Of a DNA stretch of 64,000 bases, positions 1-6,187 are shown one piece after another. The notes below the pieces were generated by a model, which was not told where the DNA came from, did not search any database, and worked only from the letters and a program-made list of their open reading frames with translations. Made by a program: the position numbers and the translations under genes. Every line of letters starts with the position of its first letter. The first letter of the stretch is position 1. The stretch is taken from NCBI RefSeq assembly GCF_042683565.1, contig NZ_JBHUJW010000023.1, positions 124,001 to 188,000 on the forward strand, in the 5' to 3' direction. The DNA comes from Brevibacillus sp042683565. Lineage in GTDB: Bacteria > Bacillota > Bacilli > Brevibacillales > Brevibacillaceae.

Positions 1-628
1 GCTTGAAGCCGATCCCCTGAATATCTTCAATGAGGCGGTACGGCTCTTCCTTCAGCACTGTCATCGTCTCCAGCTTGTACGTCTGGTAGATGCGCAAGGC
101 CATGTTGACGCCGATGCCAAAATCGTACAGGAACACCATCGCGCTCTCCAGTGAGCGATGCTCGATGACCGATTCGTAGATGATCTTGGCGCGCGTCTCC
201 GATATGCCTGGCACCTCCGCCAGCCGCTCCGGATAGTCGGCGATGATCGCGAGGGCGTCTACCCCCAGATGCTCCACGATGCGCTTCGCCATTTTTTTGC
301 CGATGCCCTGGAAAAGCCCGCTCGACAAGTACCGCTCGACGCCCGCGATAGTCTTGGGCGTCTCCCGTTCGTAGCGCTTGGCGACATATTGCTGGCCAAA
401 ACGGGCATGCGTCTTCCACTCTCCGTAAAAGGTGTACAGCTCATCCGGGTGAGGACGCGGGAAGTTGCCGACGATCACAACCTCCGATTCCTTGATGGAC
501 TCGGTTGTCTCTTCTATCTTTAGACGGATGACTCCGTACCATGTTTCCTCATTATAAAAAATCTCCTGTGTAACAAAGCCGCGTATGTACGTCTCCGCAA
601 ACAAGGAAATGGACTGCTGCTGCTCCAA
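1..628 (-). CDS. recD2: RecD2-type SF1B DNA helicase, N-terminal part (cut by window start)
   Basis: This is the N-terminal 209 codons of the RecD-like helicase of Firmicutes (RecD2/YrrC), a 5'-3' helicase without RecBC partners that acts in replication-fork and DNA repair processes. The start is TTG at 628, preceded by AAGGAGG seven bases upstream. The visible part is an N-terminal OB-like region (residues 1-80, with VTQEIFYNEETWYGVI) followed by tandem helix-hairpin-helix DNA-binding segments (GLFQGIGKKMAKRIVEHLG near 105-125, VPGISETRAK near 140, IQGIGFK at the cut edge). The Walker motifs lie outside the window. The position downstream of cymR and a cysteine desulfurase matches the B. subtilis order. 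Family assignment is firm; completeness cannot be judged. Confidence 0.9.
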   Translation of the reverse strand, partial: MEQQQSISLFAETYIRGFVTQEIFYNEETWYGVIRLKIEETTESIKESEVVIVGNFPRPHPDELYTFYGEWKTHARFGQQYVAKRYERETPKTIAGVERYLSSGLFQGIGKKMAKRIVEHLGVDALAIIADYPERLAEVPGISETRAKIIYESVIEHRSLESAMVFLYDFGIGVNMALRIYQTYKLETMTVLKEEPYRLIEDIQGIGFK

Positions 629-674
629 CTTGCTCCCTCCTTACCCAGCTCGATTCTCGTTCCCATTCAGGAAG

Positions 675-705
675 GAAAAAATCCACTTCGTACAAAGTGG
701 ATTTT
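675..705 (-). terminator. hairpin with U-tract ahead of recD2
   Basis: On the minus strand an 11-bp stem (AAAATCCACTT / AAGTGGATTTT, 678-705) with a six-base loop runs into six T. It can end transcripts of the DUF4183 gene, which stops at 832. It also lies just downstream of the promoter-like sequence at 724-752, so it could attenuate recD2. The stem is AT-rich, so its strength is uncertain. Confidence 0.6.
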
Positions 706-723
706 CCCGAAAACTCTTGTTAA

Positions 724-752
724 ATTGTAAAGCGTTTTCCCTGCCATGACAA
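724..752 (-). promoter_or_regulatory. sigma-A-like promoter toward recD2
   Basis: Minus strand TTGTCA (752-747), 17-base spacer, TACAAT (729-724). Both hexamers match the sigma-A consensus at five of six positions. The predicted start, near 717, is about 90 bases ahead of the recD2 start codon. Inferred from sequence only. Confidence 0.55.
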
Positions 753-831
753 CCGTTCGGCCATTTTCGCCGGCGCGGCGGCTTTTGCTGTGATCTCCTG
801 TGAAACCAGCGAGGGCTCGCCATTTATTGGA

Positions 832-1212
832 TTACCCTGTGATGACTGTGGTAGAAACGGGAGCAAAGCTGGCGATCTCCAGAACGACTACGGTGTTCAT
901 TGAAATGCTCTGGCCATTCGGTACGGTGATGGCAAGCGATCCGACCCCTGTTGCACCCGGCGTATAAACGGACAGGTCGGCCATCTGCATCACACCGTTG
1001 ATGTATACGTTATAGTAGGCGTTGTTCGCATCCAGGGTCGGCAATTCCGTAATCGTGTTACCATCGTCCCCCATGAAATCGGCGGCATCGATCGTCAAAG
1101 TCGTGGGACCATTCGTGTTGGCAGGTACCTGGTAAAACAGCCTGGTCAACGTGGGTTCCAAGGTTGTCGTCGTCGTCGCGCCTACGACAATTTTCATGAT
1201 TTCCAGCGCCAT
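832..1212 (-). CDS. DUF4183 domain protein
   Basis: 126-residue protein of the DUF4183 family, known from spore-forming Bacillales and of unproven function. Seen directly: a Thr/Ala/Asn-rich, beta-prone sequence with the family hallmark NAYYNVYINGVMQMADLSVY (about residues 82-101) followed by PGATGVGSLAI and a hydrophobic VVVLEIASFAP segment. There is no signal peptide, membrane helix or cysteine. AAAGGAGG sits eight to nine bases before the ATG. The next gene upstream is a second, more divergent member of the same family. Together they occupy the place where B. subtilis carries mnmA (trmU) and yrrB. A spore-surface role is plausible from the taxonomic spread of the family but is inference. 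Confidence 0.85.
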   Translation of the reverse strand: MALEIMKIVVGATTTTTLEPTLTRLFYQVPANTNGPTTLTIDAADFMGDDGNTITELPTLDANNAYYNVYINGVMQMADLSVYTPGATGVGSLAITVPNGQSISMNTVVVLEIASFAPVSTTVITG

Positions 1213-1327
1213 GTGAAATCACCCTCCTTTACGCATCTGCTTTTATTTTATGTGGACTTGCTGAAAGCGTGTGGGACGAGTGACACTGCGAAACTCCCCA
1301 TTTTGACGGACTGTATACAAGCTCACG

Positions 1328-1693
1328 TTATGTCGCAGGCATGACAATCTTCACGAACTGCAGCATGATGATGACTCCAGCCTGGGGGATGTCCGACGTC
1401 TTCACCAGCAGCACCCCGCGCTTCACCTCGTACACAATCGGCGGCTGCAGCATCCCGTTAATATAAAGGTTGATATAGGACACTTGATCGGGGTCAAGGA
1501 TCGGCGAAGAGTCGTATTCTAACAAGCGGTCCTGGTCCGTAAAGGTGCGTGTCGTTCCGCTGGCAATCGCACAGTAGTAGTATATCTCGGTCTTGAGTAG
1601 CCGCTGTTGCTCGACCATTCCCGGAAAAATTTCCGGACATCCGGCTGGCACAGCGAGCGAAGATCCAAGCGACCGGACGTATCGAGGGCGCAT
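1328..1693 (-). CDS. DUF4183-like protein
   Basis: 121-residue protein whose C-terminal half carries the DUF4183-type pattern (VSYINLYINGMLQPPIVYEV, then GVLLVKTSDIPQAGVIIMLQFV). The N-terminal 45 residues (MRPRYVRSLGSS...) are not recognisable. An in-frame ATG exists 48 codons upstream at 1837, but the ATG at 1693 directly follows a purine-rich AGGGGGGAGG and is preferred, although its spacing is short. It lies between the cysteine desulfurase and the other DUF4183 gene, probably as a recent insertion relative to the B. subtilis order. Two neighbouring family members suggest duplication and divergence. Function unknown. Confidence 0.75.
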   Translation of the reverse strand: MRPRYVRSLGSSLAVPAGCPEIFPGMVEQQRLLKTEIYYYCAIASGTTRTFTDQDRLLEYDSSPILDPDQVSYINLYINGMLQPPIVYEVKRGVLLVKTSDIPQAGVIIMLQFVKIVMPAT

Positions 1694-1783
1694 ATCCTCC
1701 CCCCTGTTCACAGACATTTGCTTCCAGAATATGTCGGCACTCTTGAATTGGAATAGTTTCCTACCTACCTGTGCAACGCAATT

Positions 1784-1809
1784 AACCGTTTGGATGTTTC
1801 CAAACGGTT
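1784..1809. repeat. perfect 10-bp inverted repeat
   Basis: AACCGTTTGG (1784-1793) and CCAAACGGTT (1800-1809) separated by six bases, between the cysteine desulfurase stop and the DUF4183-like gene. No T-tract follows on either strand within a few bases. It could be an operator-like palindrome or an mRNA hairpin rather than a classical terminator. Confidence 0.6.
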
Positions 1810-1860
1810 GTCGCTTGCACAAAGCAATATTTTTCAACGTCTGTCCGTAAACTGCGCCGC

Positions 1861-3009
1861 CTATGCACGCTTGACCAGGCGATAGAAAATCTGTGCGACA
1901 GCATGCGCGGCCTTCCGCGCTTCTTCCACCGTATTGGTGATGCCAAAGCTAAAGCGGATGGCGGATTGGGCAATTGCGTCATCCAGATTCATCGCACGCA
2001 ACACGTGGGACAACTCCAGCGAGCCGGATGTGCAGGCTGAGCCGCTCGAGGCAGCGATGTTCGCCAGATCGAGATTCATGAGCATCGTCTCGGTGTGGGC
2101 CCCGATGAAGCTGACATTGAAAATATGGGGCAAGACCGCTTCCGGATGCCCGTTGATACGGTAGGCAATCCCCGTCAATTTCCAGACAGACTCCATTTCT
2201 TCCTTCATCCGTCTGTATTTGGCGACGCGTGCATCCATTTCTTCTGCTGTCACCCTCGTCGCTTCTGCAAAGCCGACGATGCCCGCCAAATTTTCCGTCC
2301 CGGCCCGCCGTTTGCGCTCCTGAGAGCCTCCATGAACAATTGGGGAGATCGGTGTTTTGCGCGCGAGGTACAGGGCGCCGACTCCTTTGGGACCATTGAT
2401 TTTATGCGCCGAGACAGAGAGCATGTCCACCGGCAGTTCCCGCACACTTATCGGCAGTACGCCAAACGCCTGCACCGCATCCGTATGGAACACGATCCCC
2501 TTTTCCCGCAAAAACGTCCCGATCTCGACAATCGGTTGAATCGTGCCGACTTCATTGTTTCCGTACATGATGGAGACGAGCACCGTATCCGGGCGCACCG
2601 CTTCTTGCAAATCAGCCAGTCGAACCATGCCGGTCTTGTCAACTGGCAAGTAGGTGACCTCGAAGCCTGCCTGCTCGAGGTATTCACAAGCGTGCAGGAC
2701 AGCGTGATGCTCGATCCGGGAGGTGATGATGTGGCGGCCGCGCTCCCGCTGGGCCATCGCACCGCCGATGATCGCCAGGTTGTCCGCTTCCGTCCCACTT
2801 CCGGTAAAAATAAGCGACTGCGGTTCGGCATCCATGAAAGCGGCGATCTGGTCCCTCGCCTGCTCCAACGCCTTGCGCGCCTCCCTGCCGAAGCCGTGCA
2901 CGCTGGATGGATTGCCAAACACCTGCGTCAAATATGGCATCATCGCTTCCACGACACGGGGATGAACCGGCGTAGTGGCAGCGTGATCAAAATACATCAT
3001 GTCAGACAC
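1861..3009 (-). CDS. IscS/NifS-like cysteine desulfurase (YrvO-type)
   Basis: PLP-dependent class V aminotransferase-fold enzyme (382 residues) that removes sulfur from cysteine as an enzyme-bound persulfide. In Bacilli the YrvO member of this locus feeds MnmA for tRNA 2-thiouridine. Visible: N-terminal YFDHAATTPVHP, the GTEADN substrate segment, the PLP lysine in VSAHKINGPKG and the mobile catalytic-cysteine loop SSGSACTSGSLELSH near residue 325. The chosen GTG at 3009 follows AGAAGGTGA; a GTG nine bases upstream and ATG codons just downstream are alternatives. It lies 48 bases downstream of cymR, as in B. subtilis, but the expected mnmA does not follow; DUF4183 genes do. Confidence 0.93.
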   Translation of the reverse strand: MSDMMYFDHAATTPVHPRVVEAMMPYLTQVFGNPSSVHGFGREARKALEQARDQIAAFMDAEPQSLIFTGSGTEADNLAIIGGAMAQRERGRHIITSRIEHHAVLHACEYLEQAGFEVTYLPVDKTGMVRLADLQEAVRPDTVLVSIMYGNNEVGTIQPIVEIGTFLREKGIVFHTDAVQAFGVLPISVRELPVDMLSVSAHKINGPKGVGALYLARKTPISPIVHGGSQERKRRAGTENLAGIVGFAEATRVTAEEMDARVAKYRRMKEEMESVWKLTGIAYRINGHPEAVLPHIFNVSFIGAHTETMLMNLDLANIAASSGSACTSGSLELSHVLRAMNLDDAIAQSAIRFSFGITNTVEEARKAAHAVAQIFYRLVKRA

Positions 3010-3057
3010 GGATGTCACCTTCTACGTACTTGGTAGCTTCTAATCAATTGACTTGGG

Positions 3058-3477
3058 TCAAATGTAAAACATGTAGCTGTCCGAACGGCCATCGTCCTCA
3101 TAGCTGATCAGGTCTTTCAGCGTCGTGGAATCGAGCACGGCGGAAATGCTGTCGCGGATGCGCAGCCACAGATAGCGCTTCGCTGGATCTTCCTCTTCCG
3201 CAAACTCGACCGGGCTGATCGGCCCCTCCAGGACGCGGATAATGTCGCCAGCCGAAATTTCTTCCGGCTGCTTGGCAAGCACATAGCCCCCGTAAGCGCC
3301 GCGGATGCTCTTGACCAGGCCTGCGTTGCGCAGCGGCGCGATCAGCTGCTCCAGGTAGTGTTCGGACAAATCGTGACGCTGGGCGATGCTTCGCAGGGAA
3401 GTCGGCCCTTCTCCGTTACGGTTGGCCAACTCCATCATGATCGTCAGCCCGTAACGCCCTTTCGTAGAAATCTTCAC
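3058..3477 (-). CDS. cymR: Rrf2-family cysteine metabolism repressor CymR
   Basis: 139-residue winged-helix regulator of the Rrf2 family. In Firmicutes CymR, complexed with the cysteine synthase CysK, represses cystine uptake and cysteine synthesis genes. The sequence MKISTKGRYGLTIMMELA, the recognition region LSEHYLEQLIAPLRNAGLV, the wing KSIRGAYGGYVLAK and GDIIRVLEGPISPVE are very close to the B. subtilis protein, including the YMFYI C-terminus. No Fe-S cysteine triad is present, as expected for CymR and unlike IscR. It is the first gene of the cymR-cysteine desulfurase pair and is transcribed divergently from the small gene at 3572. Confidence 0.95.
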   Translation of the reverse strand: MKISTKGRYGLTIMMELANRNGEGPTSLRSIAQRHDLSEHYLEQLIAPLRNAGLVKSIRGAYGGYVLAKQPEEISAGDIIRVLEGPISPVEFAEEEDPAKRYLWLRIRDSISAVLDSTTLKDLISYEDDGRSDSYMFYI

Positions 3478-3519
3478 GTAGCAACTCTCCTCTTTCTGTG
3501 TCGTTTCCCCATTTTTTCC

Positions 3520-3535
3520 TGTTTACATGACTTGG
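3520..3535 (+). promoter_or_regulatory. upstream motif shared with the gene at 47059
   Basis: TGTTTACATGACTTGG lies 36 bases before the start codon of the small gene at 3572. The same 16-mer with one mismatch occurs upstream of the related small gene at 47059. It does not match the sigma-A or sigma-B consensus. It may be part of a sporulation sigma-factor promoter or an operator (inference). Confidence 0.4.
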
Positions 3536-3571
3536 CTCTGCCGGGACACACTAGCATCCAGGGGGTGAAGT

Positions 3572-3748
3572 ATGATGGCGACAAACAAACGGTCAGAACG
3601 GGGCCGAAACCACCCGTCTGACACCTTGTACGATCAGCCGGCAGGAACGATCGCTCACAAAGCCCGTTACGGAGCCAGCGAGCAGAGCAAACAACCGAAT
3701 GAAAACGGCGATTTGCCAAACAAGCCGGGCGGAGATGTCCGCACCTGA
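3572..3748 (+). CDS. small hydrophilic protein (58 aa), spore-protein-like
   Basis: 58-codon gene starting ATG ATG GCG, with the Shine-Dalgarno GGGGGTG seven bases upstream and a strong terminator just after its stop. The product is highly charged and Asn/Gly/Pro-rich with no hydrophobic core (N-terminal KRSERGRNHPSD, C-terminal PNKPGGDVRT). It shares the [KR]SER-x-x-NHP signature with the 50-residue product of the gene at 47059, and both have the upstream TGTTTACATGAC motif. Low complexity and single-gene organisation recall small spore proteins, but it does not match the alpha/beta SASP pattern. Function not recognised; the reading frame is well supported by its ribosome site, terminator and paralogue. 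Confidence 0.75.
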   Translation: MMATNKRSERGRNHPSDTLYDQPAGTIAHKARYGASEQSKQPNENGDLPNKPGGDVRT

Positions 3749-3754
3749 CGGGTT

Positions 3755-3783
3755 CCTCCCCCTTTATTCGGGGGAGTTTTTTC
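3755..3783 (+). terminator. rho-independent terminator after the 58-aa gene
   Basis: CTCCCCC (3756-3762) and GGGGGAG (3770-3776) form a 7-bp GC-rich stem followed by TTTTTT on the plus strand. The loop contains the stop codon of the convergent rarA gene. Confidence 0.85.
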
Positions 3784-5125
3784 TTGTCGGCAACCCGCGT
3801 TCATCCAGCTTTTTTCGCTCTTCCTGGAACTTTCGGATATGTCGCTCGTAGCCGTAATCCTTCGGCTGGTAAAAGGAATACTGCACGCCATCCGGCAAAT
3901 ATTGCTGCGGTACATACCCATATGGGTAATCATGCGGATATTTGTATCCTTTGCCATGCCCCAGCTTGGCCGCACCTTTGTACGCGGCGTCGCGCAAGTG
4001 AATCGGCACAGGCTTGTGTCCGTCCTGGCGGATGCGCTCCAGCGCGGCATTGATGCCGTTGTACGCTGCATTGCTCTTCGGGGCCGTCGCCAGATAGGTC
4101 GTCGCCTGCGCCAAAGGAATGCGCCCCTCCGGCATGCCGACCAGATCTACGGCCTGAAAACAGGCAACGGCGACCGCTATCGCTTGCGGATCAGCATTTC
4201 CGATGTCCTCCGATGCGGAGATAACCAGCCTGCGGGAAATGAATCGCGGGTCTTCTCCCGCGTCGATCATGCGCGCCAGCCAGTACAGGGCAGCATCCGG
4301 GTCGGAGCCGCGTATGGACTTGATGAAAGCGGAAATCGTGTCGTAGTGATTGTCCCCGCTCTTGTCGTAGCGCACGGCTCTGCGCTGGATAGACTCGACG
4401 GCCACCTCCAGCGTTATCAGCACGCGCCCGTCCTTATCTGAGGGAGTCGTGGTGACAGCCAGCTCCAGTGCATTCAACAACCGCCGGGCGTCTCCTTCTG
4501 CGTAATGGATCAAATGCTCGGCAGCCTCGGGCGTCAGCGTGACGGACAGATCCCCCAGCCCGTTCACCTCGTCCGTCAGCGCGCGATCCATCACCTGCTT
4601 CAGCTCCTCATGCGACAATGGCTGAAGCGCGAAAATCTGGGAACGGGACAGCAGCGCCGGATTCACCTCAAAGTAAGGATTTTCCGTTGTCGCGCCGATC
4701 AAAATGATCGTTCCTTCTTCCACATACGGCAGCAAGGCGTCCTGTTGGGATTTGTTGAAGCGATGAATCTCATCGACAAACAGCGTCGTCCGCTGGTTGT
4801 CCATGACGAGCCGTTCCCTGGCTGCCTCCACCACTTTCCGAATATCCGCCACGCCAGCCGTGACTGCATTCAACTCGGAAAAATGGGATCTCGTCGACCG
4901 GGCGATGACTTTCGCCAAGGTGGTCTTGCCGGTTCCCGGCGGTCCGTAAAAAATCAGGGAAGACACCTGATCCGCTTCGATGGCGCGCCGCAAGAGCTTT
5001 CCCGGTGCGAGGATGTGCGACTGTCCGATGACCTCCTGGATCGACTGCGGCCGCATCCGGGCAGCGAGCGGCTTTTGCCTGCCTCCCCCCTGCTGGTCAA
5101 AAGCAAACGAAAAGAGATCGTCCAT
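3764..5125 (-). CDS. rarA: replication-associated recombination protein RarA (MgsA/WRNIP1 family)
   Basis: 453-residue AAA+ ATPase that acts at stalled replication forks and interacts with SSB and replication proteins in B. subtilis and E. coli. Seen: Walker A GPPGTGKTTL (about residues 61-70), Walker B FVDEIHRFNKSQQDALLP, the sensor segment IGATTENPYFEVN with arginine-finger region ALLSRSQIF, and the C-terminal tetramerisation region with SEDIGNADPQAI and the HLRDAAYKGAAKLGHGKGY tail typical of the family. The start follows AAAGGAT. Only six bases separate it from the tcdA stop, so the two are probably cotranscribed. Its stop codon lies inside the hairpin loop of the opposing terminator. Confidence 0.95.
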   Translation of the reverse strand: MDDLFSFAFDQQGGGRQKPLAARMRPQSIQEVIGQSHILAPGKLLRRAIEADQVSSLIFYGPPGTGKTTLAKVIARSTRSHFSELNAVTAGVADIRKVVEAARERLVMDNQRTTLFVDEIHRFNKSQQDALLPYVEEGTIILIGATTENPYFEVNPALLSRSQIFALQPLSHEELKQVMDRALTDEVNGLGDLSVTLTPEAAEHLIHYAEGDARRLLNALELAVTTTPSDKDGRVLITLEVAVESIQRRAVRYDKSGDNHYDTISAFIKSIRGSDPDAALYWLARMIDAGEDPRFISRRLVISASEDIGNADPQAIAVAVACFQAVDLVGMPEGRIPLAQATTYLATAPKSNAAYNGINAALERIRQDGHKPVPIHLRDAAYKGAAKLGHGKGYKYPHDYPYGYVPQQYLPDGVQYSFYQPKDYGYERHIRKFQEERKKLDERGLPTRKNSPE

Positions 5126-5131
5126 AGGTAT

Positions 5132-5887
5132 CTATCCTTTGATCGGCTGCCAGTCCAACAGGTCGCGCACCACGACGCTCGCCAAAATCAATCCGGCGAC
5201 AGATGGAACAAAGGCGTTGCTTGCCGGGGGCTGCCGCACTTTGCTAATCGGGGAATTCGGGTTGGTGACGATCTGCTCGCGCACGTCTGAGCGCACGGTC
5301 ACTGGAATCTCACGGGAATAGACCACTTTCACTCCTTTGTAGATTCCCGCCTTGCGCAGCTCGCGGCGAATGACTTTCGCGATCGGGTCGTAGCTCGTCT
5401 GCGAAATGTCGGCCACCTCGAAGCGGGTCGGGTCCATTTTGTTCGCCGCGCCCATGCTGGAGATGATGGGGATGCCCCGGCGCTTTGCTTCCTTGATCAA
5501 GTGCAGCTTGGCAGACATCGTGTCCATGGCATCGACAATATAGTCTACCTCATGAGCGAAAAACTCGTCAGCCGTTTCGGGGGTGAAGAACATGTTCAAG
5601 GTCAAGACCTCGCACTCCGGGTTGATGGCGGCGATCCGTTCCTTCATCAGTTCAGCTTTTTTCTGTCCGATCGTATGGAGTGTCGCATGGATTTGCCGGT
5701 TGATGTTCGTAATGTCCACGACATCCTTGTCCACCAGGACGAGCTTGCCTACACCGGTACGGGCCAACGCCTCGACCGTAAACGAGCCTACCCCGCCTAC
5801 ACCGAGCACCGCAACGCGGCTATTTTTCATTTTTTCCAAACCTTCGGGACCGAAGGCCAATTCACACCGGGAAAATTGATGAAGCAT
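5132..5887 (-). CDS. tcdA: tRNA threonylcarbamoyladenosine dehydratase TcdA (YrvM)
   Basis: E1-like (ThiF/MoeB fold) ATP-dependent enzyme of 251 residues that converts t6A37 of ANN-decoding tRNAs to the cyclic ct6A form. Visible: the nucleotide-binding loop VLGVGGVGSFTVEALARTG (about 26-44), the ThiF motif VDKDVVDITNINRQ, and the TcdA segment RREIPVTVRSD-like YSREIPVTVRSD with the C-terminal SVAGLILASVVVRDLL helix. The zinc cysteines of MoeB/ThiF are absent, as in TcdA. The ATG at 5887 follows AAAGGTGA; an upstream in-frame ATG at 5929 lacks a ribosome site. It is first in the tcdA-rarA unit, directly downstream of the 6S RNA gene. Confidence 0.93.
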   Translation of the reverse strand: MLHQFSRCELAFGPEGLEKMKNSRVAVLGVGGVGSFTVEALARTGVGKLVLVDKDVVDITNINRQIHATLHTIGQKKAELMKERIAAINPECEVLTLNMFFTPETADEFFAHEVDYIVDAMDTMSAKLHLIKEAKRRGIPIISSMGAANKMDPTRFEVADISQTSYDPIAKVIRRELRKAGIYKGVKVVYSREIPVTVRSDVREQIVTNPNSPISKVRQPPASNAFVPSVAGLILASVVVRDLLDWQPIKG

Positions 5888-5950
5888 TATCTTGTCACCT
5901 TTCATTTCATCAGAGAAATTATTATCCATCGGAAAAGTAGGATTCCAGCC

Positions 5951-6114
5951 AAAAAAGGAGCCCCATTATGCCGTGTTTCTCCTTAGTTTTGAACCTGCTA
6001 ATCGCAGGTGGGTGTCTTGCCCAACTATGACAGACGTCCACGCTAACGGAGGCATGCCTTTATAGTTGCGGACGAAAAACTCCCTAAACAAACTTTGTGG
6101 CTCAAAACTATCGG
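5951..6114 (-). ncRNA. ssrS: 6S RNA (ssrS/bsrA-type)
   Basis: Between aspS and tcdA, the place of the 6S-1 RNA gene in B. subtilis, the minus strand encodes a long rod-like RNA. A closing stem pairs TAGTTTTGAGCC (6110-6099) with GGTTCAAAACTA (5995-5984). An inner stem pairs CAACTAT with ATAGTTG, and a small CCTGC-GATTA-GCAGG hairpin sits on the 3' side of the central bubble. This is the architecture of the RNA-polymerase-binding 6S RNA, with an open-promoter-like bubble. Downstream AAGGAG...CTCC and TTTTTT (to about 5951) look like a weak terminator. The exact ends are uncertain; the core is 5984-6110. Confidence 0.8.
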
Positions 6115-6187
6115 ATATCACGTACATCGCAGGGCTTCATGTTAGTATTACCACTGTATCAAATCGTCATACGGTTGCGCAAGTCGC

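Noticed and set aside
641..823. Arg/Pro-rich 60-codon frame between recD2 and the DUF4183 gene
   Set aside because: It overlaps the promoter-like and hairpin sequences and lacks a ribosome site.
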